From assembly GCF_003609645.1 (NCBI RefSeq), contig NZ_MCIB01000010.1:1-64000 (forward strand): 64,000 bases of DNA. Direction: 5' to 3'. Source of the DNA: Thermohalobacter berrensis. Its GTDB lineage: Bacteria; Bacillota; Clostridia; Tissierellales; Thermohalobacteraceae. Both the position numbers and the translations under genes were made by a program. The notes beneath the pieces are model-generated. The model did no database searches. It saw only the letters and a program-made list of their open reading frames with translations, and was not told the DNA's origin. Shown piece after piece: positions 26,934 through 36,904 of this stretch. Every line of letters begins with the position of its first letter. Within the stretch, counting starts at the first letter, position 1.

Positions 26934-27938
26934 ATGAAAAAAATTATTAACAACCCGGAAAGTGTTGTTGAAGAGATGCTTGAGGGTATAGTTAATGCTC
27001 ATCCAGAGTATGTAAAAAGGTTAGAAGGATTTAATGTTTTAGTAAGGGCTGATGCACCTGTTAAAGGAAAAGTAGCCTTGGTAAGTGGTGGAGGTAGTGG
27101 TCATGAACCATCACACGGAGGATATGTAGGTAAAGGTATGCTTGATGCTGCAGTTGCTGGAGAAGTATTTACATCACCAACACCAGATCAAGTTTTTGAA
27201 GCAATTAAGGCTGTAGATGGGGGAAGTGGAGTTTTACTAGTTATAAAAAACTATACTGGAGATGTAATGAACTTTGAAATGGCAGCAGAAATGGCAGAAA
27301 TGGAGGGAATAAAAGTTGATAGTGTTATTGTAAATGATGACGTTGCTGTAGAAAACAGTACATATACAACAGGTAGAAGGGGAATAGCAGGAACTGTATT
27401 TGTACACAAAATAGCAGGTGCTGCAGCAGATAAGGGGTTAGAGCTTAAAGAAGTAAAGAGAATTGCTGAAAAAGTAATAAATAATGTTAGAACAATGGGA
27501 ATGTCTCTAACACCCTGTACTGTTCCAGCTGCTGGAAAGCCAAGCTTTGAATTAGCTGAAGATGAGATGGAAGTTGGGTTAGGAATTCACGGAGAACCTG
27601 GAACACATAGAGATAAGATTAAAACAGCAGATGAAATTACTGAACATCTACTAGAAAAAATATTTAATGATATTGAAGTAAATGAAAAGGATGAAGTAGC
27701 AGTAATGGTAAATGGTTTAGGTGGAACACCTTTAATGGAACTTTACATTGTTAATAGAAAGGTTAAGGATATTTTACAAGAAAAAGGAATTAAAGTTTAT
27801 AAGACTTTTGTTGGAAATTTCATGACTTCTCTTGAAATGGCAGGATGTTCAGTTTCAATACTTAAACTAGATGATGAATTAAAAGAACTACTTAGTGCCA
27901 AAGCTGATACTATAGCTTTTAAGCAGTTTGAGGAATAG
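26934..27938 (+). CDS. dhaK: Dihydroxyacetone kinase subunit DhaK
   Basis: A 334-residue substrate-binding subunit of PTS-dependent dihydroxyacetone kinase. GGGSGHEPSHGGYVGKGMLDAAVAGEVFTSP (residues 52-82, given as its family landmark regions GSGHEP and GEVFTSP) and GLGIHGEPG with His219, the residue that binds dihydroxyacetone covalently as a hemiaminal, are present. It lacks a fused DhaL domain, as expected for the PEP-dependent system. ATG 26934 follows GAGGGGAGAGGG. First gene of dhaK-dhaL-pfpI-dhaM, likely driven by the sigma-54 promoter upstream. Confidence 0.97.
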   Translation: MKKIINNPESVVEEMLEGIVNAHPEYVKRLEGFNVLVRADAPVKGKVALVSGGGSGHEPSHGGYVGKGMLDAAVAGEVFTSPTPDQVFEAIKAVDGGSGVLLVIKNYTGDVMNFEMAAEMAEMEGIKVDSVIVNDDVAVENSTYTTGRRGIAGTVFVHKIAGAAADKGLELKEVKRIAEKVINNVRTMGMSLTPCTVPAAGKPSFELAEDEMEVGLGIHGEPGTHRDKIKTADEITEHLLEKIFNDIEVNEKDEVAVMVNGLGGTPLMELYIVNRKVKDILQEKGIKVYKTFVGNFMTSLEMAGCSVSILKLDDELKELLSAKADTIAFKQFEE

Positions 27939-27987
27939 AGTAGATTAATACTCTATTCTGTGAGTACAGAGTGAAAGGAGAATTAGA

Positions 27988-28623
27988 TTGAAAAGCACAG
28001 AATTAATGATAAAAATTATAGATAATATTGCAACCACAATTCATGAGAATAAAGAATATCTAACTGAATTAGATGCTAAAATAGGTGATTCTGACCATGG
28101 TATAAACATGGATAAAGGCTTTAAGATGGTACAGGAAAAACTTCATGCAGTTAAAGACAAGGATTGCGGAACAATTTTAAAAACAGTAGCAATGACCCTT
28201 GTTTCAACTGTAGGCGGTGCCTCAGGTCCCCTATATGGTACAGCCTTTTTAAAGGCCGCATCAGTAGTTTCAGATAAAAAAGAAATAAATAAAGATGATA
28301 TTGTGAAGATGTTTGAGGAAGCAATTATGGGGATTAAGATGAGGGGAAAAGCAAACAAAGGAGACAAAACAATGCTAGATGCATTGATACCTGCCTATGA
28401 AGAATTAAAAAAATCAATAGAAAATAATGAAACAATAATTGAAGCCTTTGATAAAGGACAGAAAGCAGCATATGAGGGTGTAGAATATACAAAAAAAATT
28501 GCAGCTAAAAAAGGCAGAGCAAGCTATTTAGGTGAAAGAAGTATAGGGCATCAAGACCCAGGGGCTACATCTAGTTATCTTATGTTAAAAGCTATTTACG
28601 ATACACTAAAGGAGGCTAAATAA
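27988..28623 (+). CDS. dhaL: Dihydroxyacetone kinase subunit DhaL
   Basis: A 211-residue subunit that carries a tightly held ADP, is phosphorylated by DhaM, and passes the phosphate to dihydroxyacetone on DhaK. The magnesium-binding motif GDSDHGINMDKGF (near residue 30) and VGGASGPLYGTAF match the family, as does GDKTMLDALIPA. GERSIGHQDPGATSS closes the nucleotide site. Start is TTG 27988 behind AAAGGAG. Separated from dhaK by 49 bases holding two small hairpins. Confidence 0.96.
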   Translation: MKSTELMIKIIDNIATTIHENKEYLTELDAKIGDSDHGINMDKGFKMVQEKLHAVKDKDCGTILKTVAMTLVSTVGGASGPLYGTAFLKAASVVSDKKEINKDDIVKMFEEAIMGIKMRGKANKGDKTMLDALIPAYEELKKSIENNETIIEAFDKGQKAAYEGVEYTKKIAAKKGRASYLGERSIGHQDPGATSSYLMLKAIYDTLKEAK

Positions 28624-28625
28624 TT

Positions 28626-29156
28626 ATGAAACTAAAAGGAAAAAGGGTTGTTATGTTGGCTGAAGAAGGATTTGAAGACTTAGAGCTATGGTATCCTGTT
28701 ATAAGGTTACGGGAAGAAGGCTGTGAAGTGATTATTGCAGGAAGTGGTAGTAAGAGTACTTATAAAGGAAAATATGGATTAAGTGTTACTGTTGATAAAA
28801 CTGTAGAAGAAATATCAGAAGATGACTTTGATGGTATCCTAGTACCTGGAGGTTGGGCTCCTGATAAATTGAGAAGATATAAAAGTGTTACTAAATTAGT
28901 TAGGAACTTCTGGGAAAAAAATAAGCTCCTTGCTACAATTTGTCATGGAGGCTGGGTATTTATTTCAGCTAAAGTATTAGATGGATATAAGATGACATGT
29001 GTAAATGCAATAATAGATGATATTAAGAATGCAGGGGCAGAATATATTGATAGAGAAGTAGTTGTCGATAGGAATCTTATAACATCTAGAACACCCAAGG
29101 ATTTACCGGCATATATGAGAGAGATAATTAAGTTTTTAGAAACACAGGAGGTCTAA
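28626..29156 (+). CDS. DJ-1/PfpI family protein
   Basis: A 176-residue class I amidotransferase-fold protein. AEEGFEDLELWYP supplies the conserved Glu and ATICHGGW the nucleophilic Cys-His elbow typical of DJ-1/PfpI. Such proteins act as glyoxalases, deglycases or proteases. Its place inside the dha operon, two bases after dhaL and one before dhaM, suggests a role with reactive trioses or methylglyoxal; that is inference. Confidence 0.9.
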   Translation: MKLKGKRVVMLAEEGFEDLELWYPVIRLREEGCEVIIAGSGSKSTYKGKYGLSVTVDKTVEEISEDDFDGILVPGGWAPDKLRRYKSVTKLVRNFWEKNKLLATICHGGWVFISAKVLDGYKMTCVNAIIDDIKNAGAEYIDREVVVDRNLITSRTPKDLPAYMREIIKFLETQEV

Positions 29157-29157
29157 A

Positions 29158-29556
29158 ATGGTAGGAATAGTTATTGTTTCTCACAGTAGTAAAATTGCAG
29201 AAGGCATTGTTGAACTTTCAAGGCAAATGGTTCAAAGTAATGTCAAGATTATCCCTGCTGGAGGAACAAGTGACGGAAGGATTGGAACAGATGCAACCAA
29301 AATATTAGAGGCTATAAAAAAAGCAAATGATGGTGATGGTGTAATAGTACTTGCTGATTTAGGAAGTGCCATTTTAAGTACAGAAATGGCCATTGACCTT
29401 CTAGATGAAGATATTAAAAATAAAGTTATAATTGCTGATGCTCCTGTAGTTGAAGGCAGTGTTGCTGCAGCAGTAGAAGCTTCACTTGGAAGTGATTTAG
29501 AAAAAATAAAAGAATCAGCTGAAGAAAGTAAGAGGTTAATAAAAATTAATAGTTAA
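29158..29556 (+). CDS. dhaM: PTS-dependent dihydroxyacetone kinase subunit DhaM
   Basis: A 132-residue single-domain EIIA(Man)-type phosphocarrier that takes phosphate from HPr and rephosphorylates DhaL-ADP. The phospho-histidine is His9 in VIVSHSSKIAEG. Family landmarks PAGGTSDGRIGTD and VLADLGSAILSTEMA are present. E. coli DhaM is fused to HPr and EI domains; this one is not, so it relies on the cell's general PTS proteins. AGGAGG precedes ATG 29158. Last gene of the dha operon. Confidence 0.95.
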   Translation: MVGIVIVSHSSKIAEGIVELSRQMVQSNVKIIPAGGTSDGRIGTDATKILEAIKKANDGDGVIVLADLGSAILSTEMAIDLLDEDIKNKVIIADAPVVEGSVAAAVEASLGSDLEKIKESAEESKRLIKINS

Positions 29557-29558
29557 TC

Positions 29559-29616
29559 TTGATAATTTTTATCAACTTAGTTTATAAATTAGGACAATGT
29601 TATAAAAAAATATCAA
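29559..29616 (+). promoter_or_regulatory. Paired upstream activator sites of transporter operon
   Basis: A perfect palindrome TTGATAATTTTTATCAA (29559-29575) and a weaker copy TTATAAAAAAATATCAA (29600-29616) have centres 41 bp apart. The second centre lies 73 bp before the -12 element downstream. This is the same layout as before dhaK (40 and 72 bp). Confidence 0.68.
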
Positions 29617-29667
29617 CAACTATAAAAGATAAATAATAAAATATTCAGTAAATTCAAAAAAGATTAT

Positions 29668-29683
29668 TGGCATCAATTTTGCA
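29668..29683 (+). promoter_or_regulatory. Sigma-54 promoter of glycerol transporter genes
   Basis: TGGCATCAATTTTGCA is a close sigma-54 match: GG at 29669-29670 and GC at 29681-29682. It shares the core AATTTTGCAT with the dhaK promoter. The transcript start would be about 50 bases before the first transporter gene. Confidence 0.82.
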
Positions 29684-29744
29684 TATTAATATTTACAAAT
29701 TTATATTATTAAAGTTAATTTAAATATTAAGGAGGTGTAATTTT

Positions 29745-30125
29745 ATGAAACATCTAGGTACTATTTTAGGGACAGCAATTGCAGGTATGTTTGTTATGAG
29801 TGTTTGGGGAGCTTTTGTTGAAGCCCATGGCATTGGAGGAGGCTGGTTTGCAGGATTAATCATTATAGGAACTATGTGGTACTTAAATCACTATGTAGGT
29901 ATTCATAATAATGATGGTGCTTGGGTAGACATGGCATTAGGTATAGGAGTAGCTGGTTTTATGAGAGACGTTTTTATGAAAGGTGGAAGTGCAGCAGCTG
30001 AATCAATGCCAACTTTAATAGTTGTATTATTAGGTGGTGTAGTTGGAGGAGTTGCAGCTGCAAAATTACAGCAGTATCTAGCACAAAAAAATGCGGAAGA
30101 AGAAGAATCAACTGAAACTGCATAA
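29745..30125 (+). CDS. Lin0368-type putative glycerol transporter subunit
   Basis: A 126-residue small membrane protein with about four hydrophobic segments: ILGTAIAGMFVMSVWGAF, WFAGLIIIGTMWYL, a glycine-rich third and VVLLGGVVGGVAAA. The acidic tail is cytoplasmic-like. It resembles the Listeria Lin0368 family, which accompanies dha genes and is proposed as a glycerol transporter subunit. A shared pattern GGxWxAGxIxGTxW...GAWVD is repeated in the following gene, suggesting the two are diverged duplicates. AAGGAGGTG precedes ATG 29745. Confidence 0.78.
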   Translation: MKHLGTILGTAIAGMFVMSVWGAFVEAHGIGGGWFAGLIIIGTMWYLNHYVGIHNNDGAWVDMALGIGVAGFMRDVFMKGGSAAAESMPTLIVVLLGGVVGGVAAAKLQQYLAQKNAEEEESTETA

Positions 30126-30158
30126 TCTATTAATAGAATAATGGAAGGAGGTTAAATT

Positions 30159-30494
30159 ATGTCATTTCCTTTAATGATATCAACTTTTGCAGGTGGATTT
30201 ATTTTCCCATTTTTAATAAGATTATTATGGGATAAAATGGTAGAAAACTGGGGTCCTATAGGTGGCTGGATGGCAGCCGGTTTCATAGTTGGTACTACAT
30301 GGACTTTAACCCATGGTGTAGGTTTGATTTATCAATCAGGAGGAGCTTGGGTTGATCAAGCTTTTGGAGCAGCTTCTGGTCTATTAGCAGCTTCTGTGGT
30401 ATCAGGCGATAGTTTTGGTAAAGCAGTACCTAATATAATCTCTGCTATAATTGGAGGAACATTAGGTGGCTTCATTTTATCAACTTTCTTATAA
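30159..30494 (+). CDS. Second Lin0368-locus putative glycerol transporter subunit
   Basis: A 111-residue membrane protein with about four hydrophobic segments. GGWMAAGFIVGTTWTLTHGVGL and GAWVDQAFGAASG mirror the neighbouring subunit (GGGWFAGLIIIGTMWYLNHYVGI and GAWVDMALGIGVAG), so the pair probably forms a hetero-oligomer. It lies 33 bases downstream with its own GGAGG. No GlpF aquaporin is present here, consistent with this pair taking the glycerol-uptake role; transport activity is not proven. Confidence 0.75.
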   Translation: MSFPLMISTFAGGFIFPFLIRLLWDKMVENWGPIGGWMAAGFIVGTTWTLTHGVGLIYQSGGAWVDQAFGAASGLLAASVVSGDSFGKAVPNIISAIIGGTLGGFILSTFL

Positions 30495-30510
30495 TATTCT
30501 AGAAATTTAC

Positions 30511-30540
30511 TTGACAAATTATTTATAATAGAAATATAAG
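30511..30540 (+). promoter_or_regulatory. Probable sigma-A promoter of glpK
   Basis: TTGACA (30511-30516) with TATAAG (30535-30540), spacer 18 bases. No terminator precedes it, so read-through from the sigma-54 transporter unit is also possible. Confidence 0.6.
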
Positions 30541-30543
30541 TAA

Positions 30544-32109
<1,566 letters not shown>

Positions 32110-32127
32110 ATACACTCCAAGAAAACC

Positions 32128-32156
32128 TTTACAAATTAATACAAAAATGATATAAT
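32128..32156 (+). promoter_or_regulatory. Sigma-A promoter of glpO leader
   Basis: TTTACA (32128-32133), 17 bases, TATAAT (32151-32156). It starts a short leader that ends in a strong terminator. Confidence 0.85.
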
Positions 32157-32162
32157 TTTCAT

Positions 32163-32248
32163 AAAATCAAATATTTAAGGCTTGAGAGATGGAGAGCCGC
32201 ACTAGCTAACCTATGGAATGATAGGTAATGGCTAAGTGCGGCTTTTTT
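32163..32248 (+). promoter_or_regulatory. GlpP-type antitermination leader before glpO
   Basis: A long stem, GCCGCACTAGCTAACCTAT (32196-32214) with the arm at 32221-32242 ending AGTGCGGC, is followed by T6: an intrinsic terminator only about 35 nt into the transcript. GGCT (32179-32182) upstream can pair with AGCC (32195-32198) at its foot. It matches the layout of the Bacillus glpD leader, where GlpP plus glycerol-3-phosphate permits read-through. GlpP is encoded at 25179. Confidence 0.8.
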
Positions 32249-32290
32249 AAATCTATGAAAAGGTTTTTTTATAACAAAGGGGGTCTATAA

Positions 32291-33781
32291 ATGTATGATG
32301 TAGCTATTATAGGTGCAGGAATTACAGGTACTTTTATTGCTAGAGAACTATCTAGATATAAACTTAAAGTAGTCTTAATAGAAAAGGACAATGATGTTGC
32401 AAACGGTTCAACTAAAGCCAACAGCGCAATTGTACATGCTGGTTATGATGCAAAACCTGGAACTAACATGGCAAAATTTAATGCTATGGGTAATCCAATG
32501 TTTGATAAAGTATGTGAAGAACTAGATGTTCCTTTTAAAAGAATAGGTTCTTTCGTTGTAGCCTTTGATGATGAAGACATGAAAACGGTTAAACAGCTAT
32601 ACGAAAGAGGAATTAAAAATGGTATACCTAAAATGGAGATTATTAATAAAGAGCAGGTAAAAAAACTAGAGCCAAATTTAAGTGACAATGTTGTTGGTGC
32701 TTTGTATGCTAAGACTGCAGGTATTGTAGGTCCTTGGGAGTTAGCAATAGCACTTGCAGAAAATGCAGTTGAGAATGGAGTAGAATTAAAATTAAATAAT
32801 GAGGTTTTAAATATTGAAAAACTAGATGATGGCTATAAGATTTTTATAACAGAAGGGGTAATAGAAAGTAAATATGTTGTTAACTGTGCAGGGGTTTATG
32901 CAGACAAAATCAATAATATGGTTGCAGAACCAAGCTTTAAGATAATTCCAAGAAGAGGAGAATATTATTTACTAGATAAGACTGCTGGAGATTTTGTTAA
33001 TAAAGTAATCTTTCAATGTCCAACAAAAATGGGGAAAGGTGTACTTGTTGCACCTACAGTTCATGGTAACGCATTAATAGGTCCAAATGCCGAAGATTTA
33101 GACTTAAATAGTAAAGATAGTACAGAAACAACTTCAGATGGCTTAAACTTCGTACAAGAATCTGCAAGAAGAATATCAGATAAAATTCCATTTAATGAAG
33201 TTATTAGGACTTTTGCGGGCTTGAGGGCAGAACCTGATACGGGTGACTTTATAATAGGAGAATCAGAAACTGCTAAAGGTTTTATAAATGTAGCAGGAAT
33301 AAAATCACCTGGATTATCAGCATCACCTGCTATTGCTAAGCATGTTGTAGAGATTATAGAGGATTTAAACGATGGATTTGAAGAAAAAGAAGATTTTAAT
33401 CCAACTAGAAAAAAGGTTATAAGATTTAATGAACTTAGTGATGAAGAGAAAAATGAGCTTATTAAAAAAGATCCAAGATATGGACGCATAATATGTAGAT
33501 GTGAGCATATTACTGAAGGTGAAATAGTTGATGCAATCCATAGAAAGGTTGGAGCAACTACAGTTGATGGAGTTAAAAAGCGAGTAAGACCAGGTTCAGG
33601 TAGATGTCAAGGTGGATTCTGTCAACCAAGGGTTATGGAAATTCTAGCTAGAGAATTAGGTAAAGACATGGAAGAAATATTAAAAGATAATAGAGGATCC
33701 TATATTTTAACAGGCAAAACTAATAAAGGTTATGATAATAAAAGTGCTAAAGAATTAATAGCAACTTCTGTTGAAGAATAA
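32291..33781 (+). CDS. FAD-dependent glycerol-3-phosphate oxidoreductase (GlpA/GlpO-like) with BFD domain
   Basis: A 496-residue flavoprotein. The N-terminal FAD motif is DVAIIGAGITGTFIARELS, with the DAO-type core through residue 390. A C-terminal BFD-like [2Fe-2S] domain follows, with CRCEHITEGEI and the later Cys pair in GRCQGGFCQPRV. It probably oxidises glycerol-3-phosphate to dihydroxyacetone phosphate anaerobically, as in GlpA. Its Fe-S domain and the two genes downstream replace the GlpB/GlpC partners. GGGGGTC precedes ATG 32291. Expression is gated by the leader terminator just upstream. Confidence 0.9.
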   Translation: MYDVAIIGAGITGTFIARELSRYKLKVVLIEKDNDVANGSTKANSAIVHAGYDAKPGTNMAKFNAMGNPMFDKVCEELDVPFKRIGSFVVAFDDEDMKTVKQLYERGIKNGIPKMEIINKEQVKKLEPNLSDNVVGALYAKTAGIVGPWELAIALAENAVENGVELKLNNEVLNIEKLDDGYKIFITEGVIESKYVVNCAGVYADKINNMVAEPSFKIIPRRGEYYLLDKTAGDFVNKVIFQCPTKMGKGVLVAPTVHGNALIGPNAEDLDLNSKDSTETTSDGLNFVQESARRISDKIPFNEVIRTFAGLRAEPDTGDFIIGESETAKGFINVAGIKSPGLSASPAIAKHVVEIIEDLNDGFEEKEDFNPTRKKVIRFNELSDEEKNELIKKDPRYGRIICRCEHITEGEIVDAIHRKVGATTVDGVKKRVRPGSGRCQGGFCQPRVMEILARELGKDMEEILKDNRGSYILTGKTNKGYDNKSAKELIATSVEE

Positions 33782-33797
33782 ATTGGAGGTGAAGGTA

Positions 33798-35060
33798 TTG
33801 CTTCAGTATGATATTGTTGTTATAGGTGGAGGACCAGCAGGTTTAGCTGCAGCAATAGCGGCAAAGAAAAATGGTGTAGATAGTGTACTTTTAATTGAAA
33901 GGGATAGAGAATTAGGTGGTATATTACAACAATGTATTCATAATGGTTTTGGACTTCATGAGTTTGGAGAGGAGCTTACAGGACCTGAATATGCAGATAG
34001 ATTTATTAAGGAGTTAAAAGAATTAAATATTGAATATAAACTAAATACAATGGTATTAGATATATCTGAAAATAGATATATAAGTGCTATCAATACAGAA
34101 GATGGATTTATGACAATAAAAGCTAAAGCTATCGTATTAGCAATGGGATGTAGAGAAAGAACAAGAGGTGCAATAAAAATACCAGGTGCTAGACCAGCAG
34201 GAATATTTACTGCAGGGACAGCACAAAGGTATATTAATATGGAAGGTTATATGGTTGGTAAAAAAGCTGTTATCTTAGGTTCAGGTGACATAGGACTAAT
34301 TATGGCTAGAAGACTTACATTAGAAGGTGCAGAAGTAAAAGCTGTAGTAGAGCTTATGCCATATTCATCAGGATTAACAAGAAATATAGTACAATGTCTT
34401 GATGATTTCAATATTCCTTTACTTTTAAATCATACAGTTATTGATATAGAAGGAAAAGATAGATTAAAAGGTGTTACAATAGCAAAAGTTGATGAAAATA
34501 GAAAACCAATTTCTGGAACGGAAAAGTACTATGAGTGTGATACTTTATTATTATCTGTTGGATTAATTCCAGAAAATGAATTATCAAGAAGTGCTAATGT
34601 GAAAATTGACCCTGTAACTGGAGGACCAATAGTAAATGAATCTATGGAAACTTCAGTAAAAGGTATTTTTGCTTGTGGTAATGTTGTTCATGTTCATGAC
34701 TTAGTTGATTATGTTACAGCAGAAAGTAGAAGAGCTGGGTATAATGCTTCTAAATTTGTTAAAGGAGAATTGTATGAAGAAAAAGATACAATAAAAACTA
34801 ATCCAGGTGAAGGAATTAGATATATAGTTCCCCATATGGTTAGAGTTAAAAATGTTGAAGATTCATTAGAATTGTTCATGAGAGTAAAGGATGTTTATAC
34901 AAATGTTAAGATGAGGGTAAAATCTGGAGAAAATATTATAAAGGAAATGAAGAAAAGACATTTAGCTCCCGGAGAAATGGAAAAAGTTAAACTTAACCTA
35001 AAGAAAATAGAAGGGAAATTAGATGATATTACAGTTGAGATTGTAAAGGAGGGGGCATAA
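33798..35060 (+). CDS. FAD/NAD-dependent oxidoreductase, partner of glpO-like protein
   Basis: A 420-residue pyridine nucleotide-disulphide oxidoreductase-fold protein. FAD motif VVIGGGPAGLAAAIAAKKNG at the N-terminus, an NAD(P) motif AVILGSGDIGLIMARRL near residue 165, and GIFACGNVVHVHDLVDYV closing the FAD site. Start is TTG 33798 behind GGAGGTG; upstream codons overlap the previous gene without a ribosome site. Such genes follow anaerobic glycerol-3-phosphate dehydrogenases and probably pass electrons to NAD or another carrier. The immediate electron acceptor is unknown. Confidence 0.88.
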   Translation: MLQYDIVVIGGGPAGLAAAIAAKKNGVDSVLLIERDRELGGILQQCIHNGFGLHEFGEELTGPEYADRFIKELKELNIEYKLNTMVLDISENRYISAINTEDGFMTIKAKAIVLAMGCRERTRGAIKIPGARPAGIFTAGTAQRYINMEGYMVGKKAVILGSGDIGLIMARRLTLEGAEVKAVVELMPYSSGLTRNIVQCLDDFNIPLLLNHTVIDIEGKDRLKGVTIAKVDENRKPISGTEKYYECDTLLLSVGLIPENELSRSANVKIDPVTGGPIVNESMETSVKGIFACGNVVHVHDLVDYVTAESRRAGYNASKFVKGELYEEKDTIKTNPGEGIRYIVPHMVRVKNVEDSLELFMRVKDVYTNVKMRVKSGENIIKEMKKRHLAPGEMEKVKLNLKKIEGKLDDITVEIVKEGA

Positions 35061-35061
35061 T

Positions 35062-35427
35062 ATGGAAAAAAGAGAAATGATCTGTATAGTTTGTCCAGTT
35101 GGCTGCCATATTGAAGTAATCGAAGATAAAAATGATCCATCAGGTTATATAGTAAAGGGTAACAAATGTAAAAGGGGTAAAGAATATGGTATTAAAGAAG
35201 TAACAAATCCTACTAGGATTGTAACTTCCACAGTTAAAGTCAATAATGCACATCTGTGTAGATTGCCCGTTAAAACGAATAACCCTATACCAAAAGAGAA
35301 AATTTCTGAATGTATGAAGGAAATTAATAAAGTTGAAGTAAATGCACCAGTAGAGGTAGGAGAAGTGATTATAAGGAATGTACTAGGAACAGGAGTTGAT
35401 GTAGTAGCTACTAGAGATATGTGTTAA
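35062..35427 (+). CDS. DUF1667 cysteine-rich protein
   Basis: A 121-residue protein of the DUF1667 family. It begins with a Cys-rich module, [14 protein letters not shown] ... [18 protein letters not shown], resembling the iron-sulphur part of molybdopterin oxidoreductases. The rest includes RIVTSTVKV and [13 protein letters not shown]. It ends the glpO-type trio and is probably an electron-transfer subunit. One base after the flavoprotein stop; ribosome site AGGAGGGGG. Confidence 0.87.
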   Translation: MEKREMICIVCPVGCHIEVIEDKNDPSGYIVKGNKCKRGKEYGIKEVTNPTRIVTSTVKVNNAHLCRLPVKTNNPIPKEKISECMKEINKVEVNAPVEVGEVIIRNVLGTGVDVVATRDMC

Positions 35428-35441
35428 AGTGGGGGAAATTT

Positions 35442-36818
35442 ATGAAAATAATAAAAATAAAGAATGGAAAAAAAGTATACAGTGAAGATGATTATTATCT
35501 GTTTGAACATTCAGAAGATGGTATTTGTATTATAAATGAAGCAGGCTTTATTGAATATATGAATACTTCCTTTACAAATAAATTTAGGTTTGATAAAAAA
35601 ATTGAATTAGGGGCGAACATATTTAAAACAAAGATCGATGATTTAATAAAAAAGTCGTTAACTAGGAAAAAGTGTATTAAAGGTACTTTAGTATATTCTA
35701 ATAGTCATGGCTGTGTAGAAGTAACTACATGGCCAATATTTTTAGAAAATAAATTTAAAGGTATTATTGTTTTATTTAGAAATTCTAAAAATAAATTAAT
35801 AGATAGCAGAGAAACAAATGAGTCTGAAGAAACTATTAAGCTTGAAAGATATTTTACCAAAATAGTTGGGAAAAGTGAAAGAATAAAGAAAGTACTTTTA
35901 ATGGCACAAAAAGCATCTAAGAGTATATCAACAGTATTAATAAGAGGTAAAAGTGGTACAGGAAAGGAACTTATATCAAAAGCTATACATTATAATAGTA
36001 GCAGATCAAAGGGACCCTTTGTTAAGATAAATTGTGGAGCAATTCCTGCAAATTTAATAGAATCGGAGCTTTTTGGTTATGAAGAAGGTGCTTTTACAGG
36101 AGCAGTAAGGAGAAAAATTGGGAAGTTTGAGCAAGCAAATGGCGGTACAATCTTTTTGGATGAGATTGGTGACTTACCACTTAATATGCAAGTAAAACTT
36201 CTAAGGGTTTTACAGGAAAAAGAGTTTGAAAGGGTTGGAGGAATAGAAACTATAAAAACAGATGTAAGAATTATAGCAGCTACTAATAGAAATTTAGAGG
36301 AAATGGTAGAAAATGGGCAATTTCGAGAGGATTTATACTATAGATTAAATGTTATACCGATATACTTGCCTTCATTGCAAGAAAGAAGAGAAGATATTCC
36401 TTTACTTATTGACCATTTCATTAAAAAAATTTCAAAGAAGTTAAATAAAGAACCTATAAAATTAAGTGAAGAAGCAATTAAGTGTCTTTATTATTATGAT
36501 TGGCCTGGAAATGTTAGAGAACTTGAAAATATTATTGAAAGATTAATTGTTTTAAGTGAAAAAGATGTTGTAGAAGTAACTGACTTGCCTACCCAAATAA
36601 CCAATATATATGAAATAGTTTGTGAGAAAGAGAAAGGTTATACAGGCTTAGTTAATTTTAAAAGTAATGGTGAGCTTGCAAAATTTGAAGAGTATGAAAA
36701 AGAAATAATAAAATTAGCTTTAAAAAAGTACAAAAGTTTTAATGCTGCAGGAAAAGCTTTAGGTATAACCCATAGGACCGTGGCTAATAAGGCAAGAAAA
36801 TATAATATAGTTGATTAA
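35442..36818 (+). CDS. Sigma-54 activator with PAS, AAA+ and Fis domains
   Basis: A 458-residue enhancer-binding protein. A PAS-like sensor (about 18-112: [20 protein letters not shown]) precedes the AAA+ domain with Walker A GKSGTGKE (169-176), the sigma-54 contact loop GAFTGA (216-221), Walker [14 protein letters not shown], and [15 protein letters not shown] Fis-type HTH ends the protein ([22 protein letters not shown]). No receiver domain, so it likely senses a ligand through PAS. Start ATG 35442 follows GGGGG. It probably activates the two sigma-54 promoters in this window through the TTGATA palindromes. Confidence 0.93.
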   Translation: MKIIKIKNGKKVYSEDDYYLFEHSEDGICIINEAGFIEYMNTSFTNKFRFDKKIELGANIFKTKIDDLIKKSLTRKKCIKGTLVYSNSHGCVEVTTWPIFLENKFKGIIVLFRNSKNKLIDSRETNESEETIKLERYFTKIVGKSERIKKVLLMAQKASKSISTVLIRGKSGTGKELISKAIHYNSSRSKGPFVKINCGAIPANLIESELFGYEEGAFTGAVRRKIGKFEQANGGTIFLDEIGDLPLNMQVKLLRVLQEKEFERVGGIETIKTDVRIIAATNRNLEEMVENGQFREDLYYRLNVIPIYLPSLQERREDIPLLIDHFIKKISKKLNKEPIKLSEEAIKCLYYYDWPGNVRELENIIERLIVLSEKDVVEVTDLPTQITNIYEIVCEKEKGYTGLVNFKSNGELAKFEEYEKEIIKLALKKYKSFNAAGKALGITHRTVANKARKYNIVD

Positions 36819-36834
36819 AAGATTCCCCTTTTAA

Positions 36835-36865
36835 TTGGTCAAAAGGGCATTAGTTATAGTATAAT
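36835..36865 (+). promoter_or_regulatory. Possible promoter of hydroxy-acid oxidase gene
   Basis: TTGGTC (36835-36840) and TATAAT (36860-36865) are 19 bases apart. A CCCCTTTT...AAAAGGG inverted repeat at 36825-36846 overlaps the -35 and may be an operator or weak terminator of the activator gene. Confidence 0.45.
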
Positions 36866-36904
36866 TAAATATAGTTATTAGAGTTAAATTAAGGGGGGAC
36901 TAAT

